A stretch of DNA of 64,000 bases from JAPXSY01 sp034003585 (lineage in GTDB: Bacteria; Verrucomicrobiota; Kiritimatiellia; RFP12; UBA1067), in NCBI GenBank assembly GCA_034003585.1, contig JAVEYH010000006.1:1-64000 (forward strand), read 5' to 3'. This document shows positions 34,984 to 42,781 of the stretch, in pieces; the stretch's first letter is position 1; each line of letters begins with the position of its first letter. Both the position numbers and the translations under genes were made by a program. The notes beneath the pieces were generated by a model. The model did no database searches and was not told the origin of the DNA. It was given only the letters and a program-made list of their open reading frames with translations.

Positions 34984-36480
34984 TTACACCGTGTAGGTCG
35001 AAGCGGCGGTGTTGCCTCCGCTCTCCGTCCAAATATGATGGTAGAACTCGCCGCGCGGCTTGTCAACACGTTCGTAGGTGTGCGCGCCGAAATAGTCCCG
35101 TTGCGCCTGCAGCAGGTTGGCCGGCAGGCGGGCGCTGCGGTAGGCGTCGAAGTAGTTGAGCGCGGTGCTCATGGCCGGCACCGGGATGCCGAGATCGACA
35201 GCCGTCTTGATGACCGCGCGCCAGGCGTTCTGGGCCTTGGCGATGACCTTTTTGAAGTATGGGTCAAGCATCAGGTTGGCGAGTTGCGGATCGGCGTCGA
35301 ACGCCTCCTTGATCTTGCCCAGGAACCGGGCGCGGATGATGCAGCCCTGACGCCACACCAGCGCGATCTCGCCGTAGTTCAGATCCCATTTGTACTCGGC
35401 TGCCGCCGCGCGCAGCAACTGGTAGCCTTGCGCGTACGAGCAGATCTTCGAGGCATAGACCGCCTGTTCGAGCTGTTTGACGAAAAGCTTTGTGTCGACC
35501 TTCGCCTTGGCGGCCGGCCCCTTGAGGACCTTCGCGGCCGCGACACGTTCTTCCTTGATCGCCGAGAGGCAGCGCGCGAACACCGCCTCCGCGATCTGCG
35601 GGATCGCCACGCCCAGATCGAGACCGGCCTGCGAGGTCCACTTGCCCGTGCCCTTCTGCCCGGCCGTATCGAGGATCACGTCCACCATCGGCTTGCCCGT
35701 CATCTCATCGTACTGCGAGAGGATGTCCGCCGAGATATCGATCAGGTAGCTGTCGAGGTCACCCTTGTTCCACTTGGCGAAGACCTTCTGCATCTCTTTG
35801 GCGCTCATGCCCAGGCCGCGCGCCATCAGGTCGTACGCCTCGCAGGTAAGCTGCATGTCGCCGTACTCGATGCCGTTATGCACCATCTTCACGAAGTGGC
35901 CGGCGCCGTCACTGCCGATCCACGCGCAGCAGGGGGAACCGTCATCCACCTTCGCCGCGATGTCCTGGAAAACACTCTTCACATGCGGCCACGCCTTGGC
36001 ATCGCCGCCAGGCATGATCGCGGGGCCCAAGAGCGCGCCCTCTTCGCCGCCCGACACGCCGGTGCCGATGAAACGCAGGCCCTTCTCAGCCAGATATTTT
36101 GTGCGGCGGATGGTGTCGGGGAAATGGCTGTTGCCGCCGTCGATGATGATGTCGCCCTTCTCCAGCACCGGCAGCAGAGACTCGATTGTCTCGTCCACGG
36201 CCTTGCCGGCCTTGACCATCATCATCACGCGGCGGGGCTTCTTGAGGCTTGCGGCCAACTCTTTCAGCGAGTGGCAGCCGATCAATTTCTTGCCCGCGCC
36301 GCGGCCGTCCACGAAGGCGTCGACCTTCGCCACCGTGCGGTTGAAGCAGGCCACGGTGTAGCCCTTGCTCTCCATGTTGAGAATGAGGTTCTCGCCCATC
36401 ACCGCCAGTCCGATGAGCCCGATGTCCGCCTTCTTTGTCTTTTTGGCGGCCGGGGCCGCCTTCGTCACTTTCTTCGCCAT
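34984..36480 (-). CDS. gnd: 6-phosphogluconate dehydrogenase, decarboxylating
   Basis: The protein (498 residues from the ATG at 36480) matches Gnd: IGLIGLAVMGENLILNMESK (NADP fold), VMMMVKAGKAVDETI, IIDGGNSHFPDT, GVSGGEEGALLGPAIMPGG (signature), GHFVKMVHNGIEYGDMQL with catalytic Lys, DTAGQKGTGKW, and the C-terminal ARLPANLLQAQRDYFGAHTY. It oxidises 6-phosphogluconate to ribulose 5-phosphate, CO2 and NADPH. It carries an unusual K/A-rich extension of about 20 residues (MAKKVTKAAPAAKKTKKA) before the first strand. The upstream gene is a mannonate oxidoreductase on the same strand, and a tract of GANTC-rich repeats lies between them. Confidence 0.95.
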   Translation of the reverse strand: MAKKVTKAAPAAKKTKKADIGLIGLAVMGENLILNMESKGYTVACFNRTVAKVDAFVDGRGAGKKLIGCHSLKELAASLKKPRRVMMMVKAGKAVDETIESLLPVLEKGDIIIDGGNSHFPDTIRRTKYLAEKGLRFIGTGVSGGEEGALLGPAIMPGGDAKAWPHVKSVFQDIAAKVDDGSPCCAWIGSDGAGHFVKMVHNGIEYGDMQLTCEAYDLMARGLGMSAKEMQKVFAKWNKGDLDSYLIDISADILSQYDEMTGKPMVDVILDTAGQKGTGKWTSQAGLDLGVAIPQIAEAVFARCLSAIKEERVAAAKVLKGPAAKAKVDTKLFVKQLEQAVYASKICSYAQGYQLLRAAAAEYKWDLNYGEIALVWRQGCIIRARFLGKIKEAFDADPQLANLMLDPYFKKVIAKAQNAWRAVIKTAVDLGIPVPAMSTALNYFDAYRSARLPANLLQAQRDYFGAHTYERVDKPRGEFYHHIWTESGGNTAASTYTV

Positions 36481-36485
36481 GGTCG

Positions 36486-36577
36486 TTTTTCCTTTGGATT
36501 CGAGTGGGTCGAGTAAACCGATTGAATCGAGTCTCGAATCTGCCGAATCTTTCGATTCCCCCGATTCTTTCGATAAA
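36486..36577. repeat. Period-9 GATTC/GAATC tract upstream of gnd
   Basis: The spacer between the mannonate oxidoreductase stop and the gnd start is built of imperfect 9-base units ending in GATTC or GAATC (for example TGCCGAATC, TTTCGATTC, CCCCGATTC). It contains seven GANTC sites in about 90 bases. It could be a methylation-sensitive or transcript-structuring spacer, or simply an expanded microsatellite. Confidence 0.6.
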
Positions 36578-36589
36578 ACCGGCGGCACG

Positions 36590-37447
36590 TCACACGCCGC
36601 TGTAGGCCGAGAAGCCTCCGTCGATCGGCACCACCACGCCGGTCACGAAGCCGGCCGCCCGGTCCGAGACCAGCCACAGCAGCGCGCCGATCAGGTCGTC
36701 CGGCTCGCCGAAATGGCCCATCGGCGTGTGCGCCAGGATCTTTTCGGAGCGCGGGGTCATCGACCCGTCCGGGTGGGTCAGCAGCGCGCGGTTCTGATCG
36801 GTCAGGAAGAAGCCCGGCGCGATCGCGTTGACGCGGATGCCGGCCTTGGCCATGTGCACCGCCATCCACTGCGTGAAGTTGCTGACCGCCGCCTTGGCCG
36901 CGCTGTAGGCCGGGATTTTGGTGAGCGGGCGGAAGGCGTTCATTGAGGAAACGTTGATCACCACGCCGGCCCGGCCGAGCGCCATCCGTTTGGTAAAGGC
37001 CTGCGTAGGCAACAGCGTGCCGAGAAAATTGAGGTTGAAGACGAACTCGATGCCCTTGGGGTCCAGGTCGTAGAAGGTCACGAAATCGCGGTTCTCCTTC
37101 AGCAGGTCATCGGGGTTCAGGTACTCCATGGCGGTCGTGCCTTTGGGATGGTTGCCGCCCGCGCCGTTGATCAGGATCGCGACCGGGCCGAGCGTCGCCT
37201 CGATCTGCGCGTTGGCCGCTTCGAGACTCTCCTTCTCCAGCGCGTTGCAGGCCACGGCCATGGCCTTGCCGCCCGCCGCCGTGATCTCGTCCGCCACGCG
37301 CTGCGCGGACTCCAGCTTGAGGTCCGCCACGGCCACCGCCGCACCGCATTCCGCCAACGCCTTGGCCATCGCGCTGCACAGCACGCCGCCACCGCCGGTC
37401 ACCACCGCCACCTTGCCGCTCAAATCCACCTTAAAGGGAAGCGCCAT
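36590..37447 (-). CDS. SDR-family D-mannonate oxidoreductase (fructuronate reductase)
   Basis: The 285-residue protein is a short-chain dehydrogenase with TGGGGVLCSAMAKALAE (NAD-binding loop), INGAGGNHPKGTT, the Ser-Tyr-Lys catalytic set in VINVSSMNAFRPLTKIPAYS and the following AAKAAVSNFTQWMAVH, then VNAIAPGFFLTDQNRALL and the terminal VVPIDGGFSAYSGV. The NPKGTT, SSMNAF-PLTKIPAYSAAK and GGFSAYSGV segments are specific to the UxuB/YjmF-type SDR that interconverts D-fructuronate and D-mannonate. It lies 109 bases upstream of gnd and downstream of a LarA-family gene, in a sugar-acid operon. Confidence 0.88.
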   Translation of the reverse strand: MALPFKVDLSGKVAVVTGGGGVLCSAMAKALAECGAAVAVADLKLESAQRVADEITAAGGKAMAVACNALEKESLEAANAQIEATLGPVAILINGAGGNHPKGTTAMEYLNPDDLLKENRDFVTFYDLDPKGIEFVFNLNFLGTLLPTQAFTKRMALGRAGVVINVSSMNAFRPLTKIPAYSAAKAAVSNFTQWMAVHMAKAGIRVNAIAPGFFLTDQNRALLTHPDGSMTPRSEKILAHTPMGHFGEPDDLIGALLWLVSDRAAGFVTGVVVPIDGGFSAYSGV

Positions 37448-37514
37448 GATGCTATCCTTTCCTTAACCATACCCTTAATCAAACAGAAAACATCGCTCAA
37501 GAAGAGGTGAGTGA

Positions 37515-38411
37515 TTATTGCCGTGCTGCTGGCGCGTTCAAAACAACCGCATGCCCCATGTGATTTTCCACGATTTTGACAGCCGGAGCAGCCGAGAACG
37601 TATGCATATATGCATGATGAATGGTCAAAACCAAATCCTGCAAGGCGTTGTCATTTTCTAACATTGAAATTTTCAGGCCAAATGATTTTGCTTCGTCTGC
37701 ATGGATGTGCCGCGCATGCATTTTCGTGTCGGCATGATTATTCAACTTGGCGACAATATTTTTTGCCTTAACCGCCGCATCCTTCTCACCACAAAACATG
37801 CCGGTTCTCAGCCATTTCTCAACAATATCACTGGCAAGCTCTATGGCATTCCGACATTCTCCAACGAATGTCGGATGATATTTGCCGATAATGACCTGCC
37901 ATATGGGGATGCTAGCCGGATCTTTTTTGATTGCCTCGATCGCCTCTTGGAATTCAGCGATGACACCGTGTGCGGGAATCCCTCCGAATTGGGGATCGAT
38001 CGGACCAATATTTGACTCCTTTCCCATATAGATTTCTCTGCACGCACAGGCGATCATTGTTCCGCCTGACATGGCCAATTGCGGGATGAAACAGCGAATA
38101 TTCGTACCGAACATACTATGCAGATAATCCACCATGGATTCGGTCGCCGCAAAATCTCCCCCGGGGGTGTGCAGAAACAGATCGAGCCCTTTTGCCCTAT
38201 CCAAACCGTGTATGGCATTCATGAAGCCGTTTTTATCAAGGTCGGAAATAGAACATACAGCTAGACTCGGCTTCTGCAACCATCCTGAATAGTAGGTGAT
38301 AATATTCCGACCCGTGGTCTGATGCAATTGGCTCAAGTATTTTCGACGGACACGATCAAGTCCGCCTTCACACGTCTGAATCTCATTGAGGACACTTGCC
38401 CAGTTTGGCAT
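37515..38411 (-). CDS. ClpP-fold serine protease of the SDH_protease (SppA-like) family
   Basis: The 298-residue protein has the crotonase/ClpP-like protease pattern: DLFLHTPGGDFAATESMVDY at about 78-97, the predicted nucleophile Ser115 in QLAMSGGTMIACACREIYMG, and then KESNIGPIDPQFGG. These are features of the SDH_sah/SDH_protease family (PF01972-like). There is no signal peptide, so it is probably cytoplasmic. A downstream helical part (about 145-270) is family-specific. The ATG at 38411 follows GGGAG. Base composition is clearly more AT-rich than the genes on both sides, and the gene is coupled to a 68-residue ORF two bases upstream, so the pair looks acquired. Physiological target unknown. 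Confidence 0.75.
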   Translation of the reverse strand: MPNWASVLNEIQTCEGGLDRVRRKYLSQLHQTTGRNIITYYSGWLQKPSLAVCSISDLDKNGFMNAIHGLDRAKGLDLFLHTPGGDFAATESMVDYLHSMFGTNIRCFIPQLAMSGGTMIACACREIYMGKESNIGPIDPQFGGIPAHGVIAEFQEAIEAIKKDPASIPIWQVIIGKYHPTFVGECRNAIELASDIVEKWLRTGMFCGEKDAAVKAKNIVAKLNNHADTKMHARHIHADEAKSFGLKISMLENDNALQDLVLTIHHAYMHTFSAAPAVKIVENHMGHAVVLNAPAARQ

Positions 38412-38413
38412 AG

Positions 38414-38620
38414 CTAAACTCCCGCGTGGGCGGTTGTCGTGATCGAACAATTCTCAAGGAGCGTGCAACGCTTGAACGTGCGAGAAAACTCAAGTGGCGT
38501 TGTGTAACTTGTTTTCCCGAGATCCTCCAAACGCAACTGCTTGAATCCCGCAGCTATCTTCGCGTCAGTGAGTTCTTTTGTCTGGCGCACACATTTGCGT
38601 GTCTGACCTTGACGTTTCAT
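38414..38620 (-). CDS. Small basic protein coupled to the SDH-type protease
   Basis: This frame encodes 68 residues (MKRQGQTRKCVRQTKELTDA...), ends two bases before the protease ATG, has GGAG about ten bases upstream, and shares the protease gene's lower GC. Its N-terminus is strongly basic with one Cys; the middle (KIAAGFKQLRLEDLGKTSYT) looks helical. I do not recognise a family. Tight spacing suggests co-translation with the protease; it could be a substrate, adaptor or regulator. The possibility that it is spurious remains because it is short. Confidence 0.5.
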   Translation of the reverse strand: MKRQGQTRKCVRQTKELTDAKIAAGFKQLRLEDLGKTSYTTPLEFSRTFKRCTLLENCSITTTAHAGV

Positions 38621-38659
38621 AATCCAAGTCTCCGGTTTTGGTTGCTCATTTTGACACCC

Positions 38660-39976
38660 TTAGGCAATTACGTTGCTTTCGATCATAGCACCTTCGCCGT
38701 TTGAAGTGAATCTCTCCCGCACGGACCAGAGGCCGAGCGCGGGGTTGCTGATGAAGAAAATCTCCTCGCCGTCGGGCATGACGTTCACGCCGTCCTTCAG
38801 GTTTTCGGGATTGTAGCGCGCCATCATCGCCCGCACGTCGGCGTACGCGAAGCCCGCGCCCTCGATTTCCGCGCGCGTCAGATGCCCCGGCGCGTAGGTG
38901 ATGGTGAAGCGGCCTTCGGAGGAGCCGTGGATCAGGTGCGCCGCCGCGCCCAGGTTCTCCCGCAGGTCGGCGTTCTCCTTTACCGCCGCCAGCGTGCGCG
39001 GCGTGCCGAAGTAGCCGTACTTGCGGATCAGCGCGTCGATCTGGGCGTCCTCGCCGAACTCTTTCACGCCCGGCGCGAGGATCAGCAGCTCGCCGCCGTC
39101 GGCCATCGCCATGCGCGTGCGGTAGACGGCCTTGTTGCCGAGCCAGGTGCTCTTGAACTCGGCGGGATCGAGGTAGACCACGCATTTCCTGAAAGGCTTC
39201 GGCACCATCTCGAAGTTGACCTCGAGCGCCAGCGCCGCGGCGCGGTTGAAGACCTCGATGTCGTCGCCGACATAAAGCCCGCGCACCGCCATACCGCCGC
39301 CGTCGGCGCGGCCCACGACCGTCTGCGCGTACACGGTCTGCGGCAGCAGGTGGCCGAAGTGGTCGGAGCCGTAATTGAAGAGCCGGCGCACCGGCGTGTC
39401 GGCGCGCCCCATGATGCGCTCCATGCCGTAGACCGCGCCCACGAAGTGGCTGCGGTTGATCGCCACGGCGCCGCCGGTGCCCACGAACACGTTTTTGTTG
39501 TAGTTGGCCATGCCGATCACCTCGTGCGGCACGACCTGGCCGATCGAGAGGATCAGGTCGAAGCCGCCCTCGACCAGCAGCCGGTTGACCTGCACCGGCC
39601 AGTCGAAGTCCAGCTTGCCTTCCGTGACCTCGCGCACGTACTCCGGCGGCACGGTGCCCAGCGTCACCACATCATTCCGCCAGTCGTGGGGCTTGAAAAG
39701 CGAAAGCGGCATCGCGCCGAACATCTCGCGGAGCTGCGCCCCGGTCATCGGCGAATGGGTCCCCAGCGCCGGCAGCACGGCGGCCAGCCGGTCGCCGTAA
39801 TACTCCCACACGTATTGGGTCAGCAGGCCGGCCTGCGAGTGGAACCGGGTGAAGTCCGGCGGCAGCGCCAGCACCTTGTTGCGCGGGCCCAGCCGGTCGA
39901 GGGCCTCAAAGAGTCCTTGTTTCAGCCGCGTGCGGTCGAGCGCGCCGGACTTCGAGCCGCATTCAAAGTATAACAT
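38660..39976 (-). CDS. LarA-family nickel-pincer racemase/epimerase (candidate sugar-acid 2-epimerase)
   Basis: The 438-residue protein belongs to the lactate racemase (DUF2088) superfamily. It has GTHSPMTGAQ with His74, and the cofactor region VVPHEVIGMANYNKNVFVGT with His151 and Lys161, then His177 in NRSHF. The spacings H151-K161 (10) and K161-H177 (16) equal those of L. plantarum LarA (H174, K184, H200), whose lysine carries the nickel pincer. So a working Ni-dependent 2-hydroxyacid racemase or epimerase is expected. D-gluconate 2-epimerase activity is known in this superfamily, and the neighbours here (mannonate oxidoreductase, gnd) point that way rather than to lactate. GGAAGG lies upstream of the ATG at 39976. 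Confidence 0.82.
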   Translation of the reverse strand: MLYFECGSKSGALDRTRLKQGLFEALDRLGPRNKVLALPPDFTRFHSQAGLLTQYVWEYYGDRLAAVLPALGTHSPMTGAQLREMFGAMPLSLFKPHDWRNDVVTLGTVPPEYVREVTEGKLDFDWPVQVNRLLVEGGFDLILSIGQVVPHEVIGMANYNKNVFVGTGGAVAINRSHFVGAVYGMERIMGRADTPVRRLFNYGSDHFGHLLPQTVYAQTVVGRADGGGMAVRGLYVGDDIEVFNRAAALALEVNFEMVPKPFRKCVVYLDPAEFKSTWLGNKAVYRTRMAMADGGELLILAPGVKEFGEDAQIDALIRKYGYFGTPRTLAAVKENADLRENLGAAAHLIHGSSEGRFTITYAPGHLTRAEIEGAGFAYADVRAMMARYNPENLKDGVNVMPDGEEIFFISNPALGLWSVRERFTSNGEGAMIESNVIA

Positions 39977-39991
39977 AAGGCAAACCTTCCA

Positions 39992-40020
39992 TTGAAACGC
40001 CGGTTCCAGTGTTGCATAAT
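39992..40020 (+). promoter_or_regulatory. Candidate promoter for the 40080 gene
   Basis: TTGAAA (39992-39997) and CATAAT (40015-40020) are 17 bases apart, about 60 bases before the ATG. It may start the transcript running through argH into exbB. Confidence 0.45.
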
Positions 40021-40079
40021 ACCGGTGACGAATCAAGCGTGCGCGGTCAAGACGCGGGCGGAAAAGGGCGGAAACGGAT

Positions 40080-41324
40080 ATGGGAGACGACAGTCGGATC
40101 AGGCGGTTGGCCGCCGCGGCGGGATGGATGTTGTCCGTGTTGGCCGCGGCCGGGGGGGAGCCTTACGGGCCGCGTCTCGCGCGGCGGTCGGCTCCGGCCG
40201 CGGCGATCACCTCGCGGGACGGGACGGTCGTGGTGCGCGCCCCGGTTGCGATGGCGTCATACCGCGCGCCGGTGCTGGTGTTTGTGGACCGGACGCGCGA
40301 AGAGCTGGCGCGGGCCACACGGCTCAGGCTGGTGACCCCCTCGTGTCCGTTGGAAATCGTGATCGGCGACCGCCGGGACGGCGACACGCGGGTGTTGGGA
40401 TCGCGCGTGCTGGATCCCGGGGGCGGCGTGTTCGAGCGGATCGAGCTGCCTGATCCCGAGGCGGCGGACCTGGGGCGATTCCGCCGCGCCATTTCTCTGG
40501 CGCTGCTGCGGGCCTGGATGGTGGAGGCGGGCGGGCGCGAGGGCGTGATGCGCGACGTGCCGCTCTGGCTGGTCGACGGCGTGGTGCGGCACACCGGCCG
40601 GGAGACGCGGCAGCAGGACATTGACCGCACGCTGCTGCTGTGGTCGCGGGCCTGCCTGCCTCCGGCGGCGGCGCTGTTTGCGGGCGAGAGTGTCGCCGCA
40701 TCGCGCGAACCGGCAGTGGCGGCGGTGCTGGCGAGCTGGCTGCTCGAGCGGCGTCCGGACGGCCTGCCCTTTGAGAAGCTGCTGCGTGCGGCGGCACAGG
40801 GACAGGCGTGGGGGCCTGAGGCGGCGGCGCGGATGCTGACCGGAGCGGAGGACACCCTGGCCTTCGATGCCGCGCTGGACCTCTGGTTCGCGGCCCTGGG
40901 GCGCACGGTGGTCAAACCCGGGCTCACGAGTTCCGGCATTGTGCGGCGGTTCCGGTCACGCTTATTGCTCTATCCCGCCTTTTATGGTACAACGTGGGGC
41001 TATGAACGGCCTCACCTCACTTTCCGTGAGGCGGCGATGCGTTCCGATGAGCCGGAGGTCCGGCGCCGCGCCGCGGTTCAGGCCCGTCTGATTGAGATGG
41101 CTGCCGTTGGGCGGGATGGTATGCTTCTTGCTGTTTCGGAGGCGTACGCCTCCTTTCTTCAGGGGGTGTCGTCCGGCGCGGCGCAGGGGGAACTTTTGAG
41201 GCGATTGATGGAGGCGGAGGGGATGCGCAGGGAGTTGGAGCTCCGCACCGGGCGCGGAATGGTTTTACAGCGCACGGAGTCCGGGCGGGATGCGGGAGAG
41301 GGACCGCGGGGATTGCGCGAATGA
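40080..41324 (+). CDS. Exported protein of unknown function
   Basis: The 414-residue protein has a signal-like N-terminus (RRLAAAAGWMLSVLAAAGGE) and an alanine-rich helical body. Its layout (a first beta-rich part with APVLVFVDRTREELARATRL, then DVPLWLVDGVVRHTGRETRQ and long helices) recalls secreted peptidase-MA-like proteins, but no HExxH zinc motif is present, so I assign no function. A perfect palindrome GGAGGCGTACGCCTCC followed by TTTCTTC occurs inside the gene (41138-41153). The stop overlaps the argH start by four bases (ATGA). Confidence 0.6.
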   Translation: MGDDSRIRRLAAAAGWMLSVLAAAGGEPYGPRLARRSAPAAAITSRDGTVVVRAPVAMASYRAPVLVFVDRTREELARATRLRLVTPSCPLEIVIGDRRDGDTRVLGSRVLDPGGGVFERIELPDPEAADLGRFRRAISLALLRAWMVEAGGREGVMRDVPLWLVDGVVRHTGRETRQQDIDRTLLLWSRACLPPAAALFAGESVAASREPAVAAVLASWLLERRPDGLPFEKLLRAAAQGQAWGPEAAARMLTGAEDTLAFDAALDLWFAALGRTVVKPGLTSSGIVRRFRSRLLLYPAFYGTTWGYERPHLTFREAAMRSDEPEVRRRAAVQARLIEMAAVGRDGMLLAVSEAYASFLQGVSSGAAQGELLRRLMEAEGMRRELELRTGRGMVLQRTESGRDAGEGPRGLRE

Positions 41325-42730
41325 GGATGTTGCGGCACATGAGAAAAGAGACGGCAGGCCAGAAGACGATTGTGGGCAAGATCCATCCGGACGTCTTGGC
41401 GTTCACGGTCGGGAAGGATCCGGTGCTGGATCTCGACCTGGCGGTGTGGGACTGTTTGGGCACGGCGGCGCACGTGACCATGCTTTCGCGGATGCGCGTC
41501 CGTCCCGCCGTATTGGGGACAGCAGAACGCAACCGGGTGGTGGCGGCTCTGGCGGAGGTGATCCGCGAGGTCCGGGCCGGCGGGTTCCGCATCACGCAGG
41601 CGGATCAGGATGTTCATCTGGCGGTCGAGCGCCGGCTCACCGAGCGGTTGGGCGAGTTGGGCCGCAAGATCCACACGGGGCGGAGCCGCAACGATCAGGT
41701 GGCGGTGGACATCCGGCTGCATGTGCGCGACCAGTTGCTGGGGCTGACGGAAGAGGTTGCGGAGGTGGCGGAGTCGCTGGTCCGTTTCGGCCGCCGCCAT
41801 GTGAAGGTGCCGATGGTGGGGCGGACCCACCTGCAGCCTGCGATGCCCAGTTCGGTGGGGCTCTGGGCCACGGCTTACGCCGAGACCCTGTTGGATGATC
41901 TGCTGATGGTCGAAGCCGCCTACACCTACAACGACCGCTGTCCGCTGGGTTCGGCCGCGGGGTACGGGGTGCCGTTGCCGGTGGACCGCGAACTCACCGC
42001 GCGGCTGTTGGGCTTTTCGGCGCCGCACCACAATGTCTTTCACGCCAGCAACGCGCGCGGCAAGAACGAGGCGGTTTTGCTGGCGGCGTGCGGCCAGTTG
42101 ATGCTGACGCTTTCCCGGATGGCGGAGGATCTGATCCTCTTCTCCATGCCGGAGTTCGGCTATTTCACGCTGCCGCCGGAGGTCTGCACGGGCAGCAGCA
42201 TCATGCCGCAGAAGAACAACCCGGATGTGCTGGAGCTGATCCGCGCCAAGGCGGCGGTGGTGCTCGGATACGGCAGTGCGGCGAACCTGATTCTGAAGGC
42301 GCTGCCGGGCGGGTACAACCGCGATCTGCAGGAGACCAAGGGGTTGTACATGGAGGGGCTGGCGGTCACGCGCGCCGCGTTGCGCATCATGCGGCTGATG
42401 ACGGAAGCGCTGACGGTCCGGCCCGAGCGGCTGCGCGCGGGGTTCACGCCGGGCGTGTTCGCGACCGACCGCGCGCTGGAGCTGGTGGCGGGCGGCATGC
42501 CGTTCCGCGACGCGTATCAGCATGTCCGGTCGCACCTGGAAGCGTTGCGGGAGGCGGACCCGGACCGGGCGTTGGCGGCGAAAACCCATCTGGGGGCCAC
42601 GGCGGGGCTGGATTTTGACGGGTACCGGGCGCGTGTGCGCGACGTGCGGCGTTGGGTGCGCGTGCGGCGCACGCGGCTGCGGACGGTCTTCGGCGCCCTG
42701 TTGGGCGGCGCGGCGGACGCGCTCGGGTGA
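41321..42730 (+). CDS. argH: Argininosuccinate lyase
   Basis: The 469-residue protein belongs to the fumarase/aspartase superfamily and best fits ArgH: KIHTGRSRNDQVAVDIRLHV (about 112), GRTHLQPAMPSS with catalytic His, and the flexible signature loop TGSSIMPQKNNPDVLELIRA with catalytic Ser. It splits argininosuccinate to arginine and fumarate. Two points are atypical: the N-terminal segment (DLDLAVWDCLGTAAHVTML) is diverged from the usual LyeQDI-GS-AHa form, and MPQKNNPD replaces the usual MPQKKNPD. The start overlaps the previous stop; MRKETAG at 41339 is an alternative. exbB follows after 51 bases. Confidence 0.85.
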   Translation: MRMLRHMRKETAGQKTIVGKIHPDVLAFTVGKDPVLDLDLAVWDCLGTAAHVTMLSRMRVRPAVLGTAERNRVVAALAEVIREVRAGGFRITQADQDVHLAVERRLTERLGELGRKIHTGRSRNDQVAVDIRLHVRDQLLGLTEEVAEVAESLVRFGRRHVKVPMVGRTHLQPAMPSSVGLWATAYAETLLDDLLMVEAAYTYNDRCPLGSAAGYGVPLPVDRELTARLLGFSAPHHNVFHASNARGKNEAVLLAACGQLMLTLSRMAEDLILFSMPEFGYFTLPPEVCTGSSIMPQKNNPDVLELIRAKAAVVLGYGSAANLILKALPGGYNRDLQETKGLYMEGLAVTRAALRIMRLMTEALTVRPERLRAGFTPGVFATDRALELVAGGMPFRDAYQHVRSHLEALREADPDRALAAKTHLGATAGLDFDGYRARVRDVRRWVRVRRTRLRTVFGALLGGAADALG

Positions 42731-42781
42731 CGTGACGTGCCGGAATCTGGAGATCCGGTGCGGGGTGAAACAGGAGAAGGG

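Noticed and set aside
39977..40040. TATTAT -10-like box upstream of the LarA-like gene
   Set aside because: No -35 match at an acceptable distance on the minus strand; the same bases fit the plus-strand promoter better.
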